Assembly (NCBI GenBank): GCA_934120015.1
Contig: CAKOTD010000004.1
Location: 1 to 64,000, forward strand
Direction: 5' to 3'
From: an uncultured Bacilli bacterium
GTDB taxonomy: Bacteria > Bacillota_I > Bacilli_A > RF39 > UBA660
Length of the DNA stretch: 64,000 nucleotides
A program made the translations under genes and the position numbers. The notes beneath the pieces are model-generated. The model was given only the letters and a program-made list of their open reading frames with translations. It did not search any database and was not told the DNA's origin. This document shows, piece by piece, positions 59,025 through 64,000 of this stretch (its first letter is position 1; each line of letters begins with the position of its first letter).

Positions 59025-59270
59025 ATGAAAAGTGAGATTGAAAGTTTAAAAAAACAGGTATGTTGTATAAGAGAATATGCTAAATGGCATGTAGATGCAT
59101 TTACTAATGATATTTTAGATTATATAGATGACGATAGAATAGGTAATAAAGATTTTATTGACGAATTAAGGGAAGATAGAGAACATTGGAAAGATGTTGT
59201 TAAGTTGTGTGATAATGATTTTAACTTATATATGAATAATGTAATTTCAAGATTTAATAGTGATAACTAA
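59025..59270 (+). CDS. 81-aa acidic phage protein
   Basis: A helical, soluble protein (MKSEIESLKKQVCCIREYAKW, then DYIDDDRIGNKDF and DELREDREHWKDVV) with a net negative charge. AGGTGGT precedes ATG 59025. It lies between the hairpin region and the origin region. Function is unknown; its place suggests replication or regulation. Confidence 0.65.
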   Translation: MKSEIESLKKQVCCIREYAKWHVDAFTNDILDYIDDDRIGNKDFIDELREDREHWKDVVKLCDNDFNLYMNNVISRFNSDN

Positions 59271-59440
59271 TTATAGAAAAATATATTGTATTGTTAATTT
59301 GAAATTGCATATTATTTACTATAATTAAATTTGCATTTCGTTTATGTCGTGAAAGTTCTTTACTTTTTGCTGGAAATTTTTGATATGATATGTGGTTATT
59401 GAAAGAGGGCAAGCGTTAATCTAAAATTCTTGATTTCGTA

Positions 59441-59617
59441 TTAAATATCGATATCATCAAAATCATAATCATAACAATCGACATTGTCGAATATATCTTC
59501 ATCGTGTTCTTCGAATTTTTCAGGCTTCATTTTTTTCATGATTTCAACCCACATGTCGATTGGTAAAACTACATCTTCATTATCGATATTAATACGAATA
59601 AATTCTATTTGTTTCAT
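59441..59617 (-). CDS. 58-aa very acidic phage protein
   Basis: A minus-strand gene with MKQIEFIRINIDNEDVVLPI at the start and an Asp-rich end (DCYDYDFDDIDI). GAAAGGAG on the minus strand is 8 nt before ATG 59617; the GTG at 59626 lies next to that site and is unlikely. A DNA-mimic or regulatory role is possible from its charge, but unproven. It is the only leftward gene in the right half of the prophage. Confidence 0.65.
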   Translation of the reverse strand: MKQIEFIRINIDNEDVVLPIDMWVEIMKKMKPEKFEEHDEDIFDNVDCYDYDFDDIDI

Positions 59618-59783
59618 GCGTGACACTCCTTTCTAGTAATCTTTCAATTACAAAGTTTTGAAATCAAAAATTGGAACAAAAAGTCAAGAAACATGAAATA
59701 AAAAGAAAAAAAATTTAATGTATAACTATGTTTGGCAATTTCAACATTATACAATATAAATTATATTTTTAAGTTTATATAAC

Positions 59784-59815
59784 TATCTGGCAATTAGATA
59801 TCTAATTGCCAGATA
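59784..59815. repeat. 32-bp perfect palindrome
   Basis: The sequence from TATCTGGCAATTAGAT reads the same on both strands across the centre at 59799/59800. It could form a cruciform, or bind a dimeric protein such as Rep or a regulator of rep. Confidence 0.85.
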
Positions 59816-59908
59816 TAAAAAACAAAGTATCTATATGTACTAATAATTAAAAATAATTAGTACATAAAATATATAAAATTTGGGTATTGACAAAAAAATA
59901 AAAATAGT

Positions 59909-59940
59909 GTATCACGCGCGCGCGCGTTTACTTGATACTT
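59909..59940 (+). promoter_or_regulatory. Candidate double-strand origin nick site (pC194/pUB110 type)
   Basis: TTTACTTGATACTTATTAG contains the CTTGATA core found at the nick site of pC194/pUB110-type plasmids. It forms the right arm of a hairpin (GTATCA / TGATAC) whose loop includes (CG)6. It lies 79 bp upstream of a Rep of the matching family. Confidence 0.65.
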
Positions 59941-60018
59941 ATTAGACAGAAGCTGACCCACCCTTATTTTATATAGAACAAAGGTAACCATTGAGATAAC
60001 TTTTTCTGGAGGTGTTAT

Positions 60019-61122
60019 ATGTGTTTAGATGAATTTAAAGATATTACATATAATATATCTGATTTTCAGGTAAACAAAGATTTTATTTTAGAAACTTATA
60101 ATAATACGATTTATAATAATATAATTATAGAATATTACAAAAAATTACAAGAAGAGAGTAGGGTATTTGGACATAATACTATAAACAACGATAAAATCAA
60201 AAGTATTGAAGGTTGTAATAAAATGTGGTTAATAAATACTTATCACGAAAATAGAATAAAAGATTTTGTTAGTACTAATTTGTGTAAAGATAAATTTTGT
60301 AACAATTGTAAGAAAGTGAAACAAGCGGTAAGATTATCTCGATATATACCTTTATTATCAAAATATAAAGATAATTTATATCATATTGTTTTTACTCAAC
60401 CAAATGTATGTGGGAAAGATTTAGAAATTTGTTTAAAAAAAATGTCTAGTAGTTTTAGTAAATTAATTCGTATTATAAGAGGTAATTATCGTTGTTTTAT
60501 TGATTTTAGTAAATATGGTTTTTTAGGTTCTGTTCGGTCATTTGAAACAACATTTAAAAAAGATGTTTATCATCCGCATTTCCATTGTGCATTTGCTTTT
60601 AACAATTTAGTTTTAGATAAAAAAGTTAAAAACCAATATTCATATTCTAATTGTAATAATGAAATTAGGTTATTTAGTGAATTTGAAATTATTTTACAAA
60701 AATTATGGTATATGTTATATAATGATATTCCAATAACAGAAAATAATTTTAATATATTAGATATTGGTTATAGTGTTATATGTGATAAATTTAAAGATGA
60801 TGATTATATTGAGTTATTTAAATATATGACAAAGTCTACTAATGAAGATAATGAAATATTAACATATGATAATTTTAAAGCTTTATATTATGCATTGTAT
60901 AATAAAAAACAGATACAAGGTTATGGATGTTTTTACAATATAACTGATGATGAAATAACAGAAAATGAAATTGAAAAAATAAGAGCTTCAATACGATTAT
61001 TTTTAGATAGTGACGAACAATACACAACAGATTTTGAGTATTTGCCATCGTTATTAGTTGATAATGAATATACTTTAATTAGTAGAAAATCAATATATGA
61101 ATATTTAAAAAAAATTAAATGA
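60019..61122 (+). CDS. Rolling-circle replication initiator (Rep_1-like HUH endonuclease)
   Basis: Rep nicks the plus strand at the double-strand origin and stays linked by tyrosine. The 367-aa protein has a Cys group (C89, C94, C97; NLCKDKFCNNCKK), motif 1 YHIVFTQPNV (about 121-130), the metal HUH HPHFH at 185-189, and the likely catalytic Tyr in LFKYMTK (Y269; AKYxxK in pC194-type Reps). These are the motifs of pC194/pUB110 and many inovirus Reps. GGAGGTG precedes the ATG. It reads toward the right att site. Confidence 0.9.
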   Translation: MCLDEFKDITYNISDFQVNKDFILETYNNTIYNNIIIEYYKKLQEESRVFGHNTINNDKIKSIEGCNKMWLINTYHENRIKDFVSTNLCKDKFCNNCKKVKQAVRLSRYIPLLSKYKDNLYHIVFTQPNVCGKDLEICLKKMSSSFSKLIRIIRGNYRCFIDFSKYGFLGSVRSFETTFKKDVYHPHFHCAFAFNNLVLDKKVKNQYSYSNCNNEIRLFSEFEIILQKLWYMLYNDIPITENNFNILDIGYSVICDKFKDDDYIELFKYMTKSTNEDNEILTYDNFKALYYALYNKKQIQGYGCFYNITDDEITENEIEKIRASIRLFLDSDEQYTTDFEYLPSLLVDNEYTLISRKSIYEYLKKIK

Positions 61123-61158
61123 TACCAAGTTTGCCTTTATTTATATAGGTCAAACTAA

Positions 61159-61186
61159 TTAATTTATAATGTATATTATGTTAACT
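61159..61186 (+). other. attR / dif-like site
   Basis: This 28-bp site includes the right 16-bp repeat (61160-61175), followed by TTATGTTAACT. On the other strand it begins AGTTAACATAATATACATT, matching 17 of 19 bases of the Bacillus subtilis dif end (from memory). It has an 11-6-11 layout with a good XerD-type arm; the XerC-type arm is less conserved. Confidence 0.7.
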
Positions 61187-61262
61187 TCTTTTTTCGAATT
61201 ATTGTTCATATTATTTTGTATATATTATATATTTTTGTAAATAATATTATTGGGTGATTATA

Positions 61263-61430
61263 ATGAAAAAAAATAAAATGAACAATACTAGTGTTAATTC
61301 TAAGACTAGTAAGACAATAAATTCAAAAAGTCAGAAAAATATAGGCTTTGAAACTGATGCTAAAGCCACTGAATCATTTAAATATGATGAAAATGCTGAC
61401 CATTCTTTTGAATTAAAAGATTGTAAATAA
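61263..61430 (+). CDS. 55-aa hydrophilic protein, possibly a small acid-soluble spore protein
   Basis: A short frame with GGGTGAT well placed before the ATG. It is Lys/Asn/Ser/Thr-rich, with the segment GFETDAKATESF somewhat like the TEFASETDAQ repeat of gamma-type spore proteins, and one Cys at the end. It lies just outside attR with its own terminator. The spore link is weak; unknown function is the safe call. Confidence 0.55.
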   Translation: MKKNKMNNTSVNSKTSKTINSKSQKNIGFETDAKATESFKYDENADHSFELKDCK

Positions 61431-61433
61431 CCC

Positions 61434-61466
61434 AAAAGTATAACTATATTTTAGTTATACTTTTTT
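61434..61466. terminator. Bidirectional terminator
   Basis: AAAAGTATAACT / AGTTATACTTTT, a 12-bp stem with a 7-nt loop, between convergent genes. Confidence 0.9.
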
Positions 61467-61469
61467 CTA

Positions 61470-62219
61470 TTAAAATACTAGATGTGTAATTAATGTTACT
61501 ACACAACCTATAATTATAAATAATATACTATATAGTCTATTATTATATTTAAGTGATTCAGTAATAAGTTCTTTTACTGAAATTCTGAACATTATTCCAG
61601 CTATAATTGCAAACAAGCAGCCTAATATTAAATTATTTATAAAGGATTTCAGAAATAAAAAAGCAAGTAGGGCACCAAATGGTTCTGATAATGCAGAAAT
61701 CAATGTATAGAAGAAGGCTTTTCCCCTACTTTTCGTTGAATAATATATTGGTATTGATATGCTGATTCCTTCAGGAATATTATGAAATGCAATAGCAAGT
61801 GTAAGTGAAATTCCTAATTTTATATTACTACTAGTTGCCATAAATGTTGCTATTCCTTCAGGTATATTATGTATTATGATAGCAACCATACTAATTAAAC
61901 CTACTCTATATAAACCTTCTCTACTCTTCTCTTCTGGCAAATATTTATCGATAATCATTGATAAAATAGCTCCAATGCAAAAGAATATACCTATGATTAA
62001 TAAGCATGGAATATAATAAAAATAATCATTTAATAAATTATATGATTCTGGAATTAAATCCAGGAATGATATAGATATCATAACTCCTGCCGCAAAAGCT
62101 AAAGAACCACAAATTATGTTGTTTTTATTCTTAAAATTAAAGAAAATTAATATTGTACCGATTAAGGTTGCTAAACCAGCAATTGACGGAAGTAAAAAGG
62201 CATAAAAATTAACATTCAT
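61470..62219 (-). CDS. ZIP family metal transporter (ZupT/GufA-like)
   Basis: A 249-aa polytopic transporter for zinc or other divalent metals. The two metal-binding helices show HNIPEGIATFMA (about residues 117-128) and FHNIPEGISISIPIYY (about 144-159), the classic ZIP signatures. Eight hydrophobic segments are expected. Its start is next to AAGGTGATAT on the minus strand. It opens the leftward host genes right of the dif-like site. Confidence 0.92.
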   Translation of the reverse strand: MNVNFYAFLLPSIAGLATLIGTILIFFNFKNKNNIICGSLAFAAGVMISISFLDLIPESYNLLNDYFYYIPCLLIIGIFFCIGAILSMIIDKYLPEEKSREGLYRVGLISMVAIIIHNIPEGIATFMATSSNIKLGISLTLAIAFHNIPEGISISIPIYYSTKSRGKAFFYTLISALSEPFGALLAFLFLKSFINNLILGCLFAIIAGIMFRISVKELITESLKYNNRLYSILFIIIGCVVTLITHLVF

Positions 62220-62244
62220 AATATCACCTTAGTTTAATACTATG

Positions 62245-62274
62245 AAAATAACTATCAAATTTGATAGTTATTTT
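62245..62274 (-). terminator. Terminator of the HPt/kinase operon
   Basis: A 30-bp perfect palindrome (AAAATAACTATCAAA and its complement) with a T-rich end, overlapping the HPt stop codon. Confidence 0.8.
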
Positions 62275-62624
62275 AAATATTCTTTTACAATTTTAATAAT
62301 TCTTTCGGCCTCAGCCATTAAATTATCGAAATTATCATTTACATACGCTATATCACTTTCTTTACTCTTCATTTCATGATTAAAAGATAATTCGGCTAAT
62401 TCTGTAAATCCTAAATATTTTGAATCACTCTTCATTGCGTGTACCAAAATTGCATAGTTTTGCATATCACCATCTTCTTTATATAATTTTAATTTAGGTA
62501 AACGCGTTTCAGACTCGATTATAAAATCGTTTAATGTTTCATTATACATTTCTATATCACCAAGTATTTCTAGTCCTTGGTCTACATTAATTCCATTATC
62601 TTTAAGTATATTAATATCTCTCAT
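62268..62624 (-). CDS. Histidine phosphotransfer (HPt) protein
   Basis: A 118-aa four-helix HPt protein. The phospho-accepting His is in LVHAMKSDSKYLG (HxxKSxxxxLG, about residue 63). It lies 9 bp downstream of the hybrid kinase gene in the same operon, so it probably takes the phosphate from that kinase's receiver. No output regulator is visible in the window. Confidence 0.88.
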   Translation of the reverse strand: MRDINILKDNGINVDQGLEILGDIEMYNETLNDFIIESETRLPKLKLYKEDGDMQNYAILVHAMKSDSKYLGFTELAELSFNHEMKSKESDIAYVNDNFDNLMAEAERIIKIVKEYLK

Positions 62625-62633
62625 ATTTTCCTC

Positions 62634-64000
62634 CTATTTATTTAAATATTTTTTTAAAACTCTATTTAACTCATTGTTATCTATCGGTTTTGATAAATAA
62701 TCATCAAATCCTTTACTTAAATACTCTTGTTTTTTTCCAACAATAGCATCTGCTGTTAAAACTACAACAGGAATATTAAAACCTTTTAATTTTTTAAACT
62801 CACTTAGTGTTTTGGTACCATCCATTTCTGGCATCATTTGATCCAATAAAATAAGATCAATATTTTCCAAATTATCAGTAACATATTTAACTGCATCATT
62901 TCCATTATCAGCAGAGTTAAATGTTATATTATATGGTTTTAATAATTTCTGAGCTACTTTAATATTTAATTTATTATCATCTACTACAAAAACATTTTTA
63001 CCTTTTGCATCAAATGTATTAATTTTTTTCTTTTCAAAAATATATGTTTCTATATCACCAACAGGTGTGCTATCTATTATTTTTTGTTCAACAGATATAT
63101 TAATTGTAGTACCTTTTCCAACTTCACTTTCAGCGGCAATTTCACCTTTCATTAAATCAATCAACTTTTTACTAATCGATAATCCCATACCTTCAATATA
63201 TTGATTATCATTTTTTACAACTTTTTTTGAATCATCAAATAACCTACTTAATTTTTCAGGTTCTATTCCTACACCAGTATCAATTATTGAGACGTTAAGA
63301 TAAAAAAGTGTTTTTTCCTTTTTAAAATCAATTTTGATTTTAATATAACCATCATTTGTAAATTTAATAGAATTATTTATTATATTCATAATAATTTGAC
63401 GAATTTTACCACTATCTCCGCATAATATCGTAGGTAATTTTTCATTGCACTCTAAATAAAACTTAACTTTATTTAAATCCATATTTTTTTTAGTGACAGT
63501 CTCAATTTCCTTGAAAAACTTTGCAGTATTATATTCTTTTTCTTCAATGGTCATAATTCCTTCCTCAATTTTGGATATATCTAAAATACCATCTATAATT
63601 TCAAGAACATTATGACTTGCATCATTAATATTTTGAATATCTTCTTTTATATTACTATCCAGTTTTTCTTCTAGTACAGAAGTGCTAAGACCAACTATGG
63701 CATTCATTGGAGTTCTTATTTCATGGGACATGATTGCTAAAAATTCATCCTTTGCCTTATTTGCTTTTTTCGAATCATCTAATGCTTCTTGCAACATAAT
63801 GTTTTGCTTACGAATAAATTCTGCATTTTCAGTTACGTTTTTAGTTAAAATTATTACATGCATTTCTCCTCTACTTGTAGTAAAGAAAGCTGTACTTTCA
63901 AGCCATACTATATCTTTTTCATTATTTGTTCTATATCTAATAATTAATGGCTCAAACTCTTTTTTTTCATATAAATTCATAAACTTATTAATTGAAAACA
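62634..64000 (-). CDS. Hybrid sensor histidine kinase (N-terminus beyond the window)
   Basis: The visible part (at least 455 aa) starts in a PAS-like end, a coiled coil (about 55-80), then HisKA with FLAIMSHEIRTPMNAIVG (phospho-His), HATPase with NIINNSIKFT, DTGVGIEP and the GMGLSISKKLID box, and a C-terminal receiver with VVDDN, LILLDQMMPEMDG (phospho-Asp) and TADA. The frame stays open to base 64000, so the sensor part lies outside. It forms an operon with the HPt gene. Confidence 0.9.
   Translation of the reverse strand, partial: FSINKFMNLYEKKEFEPLIIRYRTNNEKDIVWLESTAFFTTSRGEMHVIILTKNVTENAEFIRKQNIMLQEALDDSKKANKAKDEFLAIMSHEIRTPMNAIVGLSTSVLEEKLDSNIKEDIQNINDASHNVLEIIDGILDISKIEEGIMTIEEKEYNTAKFFKEIETVTKKNMDLNKVKFYLECNEKLPTILCGDSGKIRQIIMNIINNSIKFTNDGYIKIKIDFKKEKTLFYLNVSIIDTGVGIEPEKLSRLFDDSKKVVKNDNQYIEGMGLSISKKLIDLMKGEIAAESEVGKGTTINISVEQKIIDSTPVGDIETYIFEKKKINTFDAKGKNVFVVDDNKLNIKVAQKLLKPYNITFNSADNGNDAVKYVTDNLENIDLILLDQMMPEMDGTKTLSEFKKLKGFNIPVVVLTADAIVGKKQEYLSKGFDDYLSKPIDNNELNRVLKKYLNK

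Larger units (their letters stand above)
59618..60018. other. Replication origin region of the phage
   Basis: A 401-bp stretch without a gene, directly before rep. It holds a 32-bp perfect palindrome (59784-59815), an upstream half-copy of its TGGCAATT core at 59734-59741, a (CG)6 tract at 59915-59926 flanked by GTATCA (59909-59914) and TGATAC (59933-59938), and CTTGATA at 59931-59937. Its base use differs sharply from the rest of the window around the CG tract. Confidence 0.65.
51714..61175. mobile_element. Integrated filamentous phage (inovirus) of about 9.4 kb
   Basis: Between 16-bp direct repeats lie, in order: a leftward repressor operon, an operator-bearing promoter, a run of very small membrane or secreted proteins including a coat candidate, a 701-aa secreted C-terminally anchored protein, more small membrane proteins, a Zot/pI-type ATPase, a hairpin-rich intergenic region, an origin-like segment, and a rolling-circle Rep. 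This is the gene plan of inoviruses. No integrase, lysis, portal, terminase or tail gene is present, which excludes a tailed phage. All frames look intact, so the element may be active; that is inference. Confidence 0.88.

Noticed and set aside
51714..61175. Integrated rolling-circle plasmid rather than a phage
   Set aside because: Rep and the nick site alone would fit a plasmid, but the Zot-type ATPase, coat-like protein with terminator and pIII-like protein in phage order favour an inovirus.
61263..61430. Firm call as a gamma-type small acid-soluble spore protein
   Set aside because: Only a short ETDA-like segment matches; composition is suggestive but the repeats and length pattern of the family are not seen.
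1..64000. TGA recoded as Trp (mollicute-like code)
   Set aside because: Conserved Trp residues use TGG and TGA ends several genes at the family-expected length, for example the 62-aa phage gene and the Zot-type ATPase.

Overview
The window is a low-GC (visibly AT-rich) chromosome segment from a spore-forming member of the Bacillota. The Bacilli-type helicase loaders DnaB and DnaI, the outer spore-coat organiser CotE, GerE, GerM, SpoIVB, SpoIIM, SpoIIIAH and YlbJ point to the Bacilli side of the phylum. The AT richness, short intergenic gaps and many Asn/Lys/Ile-rich orphans suggest an uncultivated gut-type lineage; that placement is inference. TGA acts as a stop and the genetic code looks standard.

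Positions 1-47250 are mostly co-directional host genes on the + strand. In order: a lipoprotein; cotE; rpsP-khpA; uppS-cdsA-rseP; a minus-strand radical SAM gene; yidD and a ZnuA-like lipoprotein that has lost its metal ligands; tRNA-Ser; rnc; yebC; the dnaB-dnaI replication-restart locus with an unusual RNase II-fold protein; rpsF-ssb-rpsR; a T-box and thrS; a sporulation group (spoIIIAH, gerE with a sigma-K-like promoter, gerM); tRNA-Arg; a cysteine desulfurase/thioredoxin/DsbD-like group; priA-fmt; a divergent GspE ATPase facing two prepilin-like genes, one an 897-aa surface protein; ylbJ-ylbL; mutS; an M14 peptidase; nusB-xseA-xseB; spoIVB; a possible modification group (amidoligase plus SPASM radical SAM); a dacF-like carboxypeptidase; and spoIIM.

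Positions about 47300-49600 hold an IS91-like element on the minus strand: an HUH transposase plus its own tyrosine recombinase. Host genes mnmA and a helix-turn-helix gene follow.

Positions 51714-61175 are the main discovery: a complete-looking integrated filamentous phage (inovirus) of about 9.4 kb in a Gram-positive spore-former. It has a leftward immunity operon, a strong rightward promoter with an operator between its -35 and -10 boxes, about a dozen very small genes (several under 60 codons), a candidate major coat protein followed by a terminator, a 701-aa adsorption-type protein, small membrane coat proteins, a Zot/pI-type assembly ATPase, a hairpin-rich intergenic region, a pC194-like nick site beside a (CG)6 tract, and a rolling-circle Rep. 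It carries no integrase. It is flanked by 16-bp direct repeats, and the right copy sits in a sequence very like the Bacillus dif site, so insertion through host XerC/XerD is the best explanation. Gene direction flips at this point (host genes mostly + before it, all - after it), as expected if this is the chromosome dimer-resolution/terminus site.

Positions 61190-64000 hold a 55-aa orphan, a ZIP metal transporter, an HPt protein, and a hybrid histidine kinase cut by the window edge.
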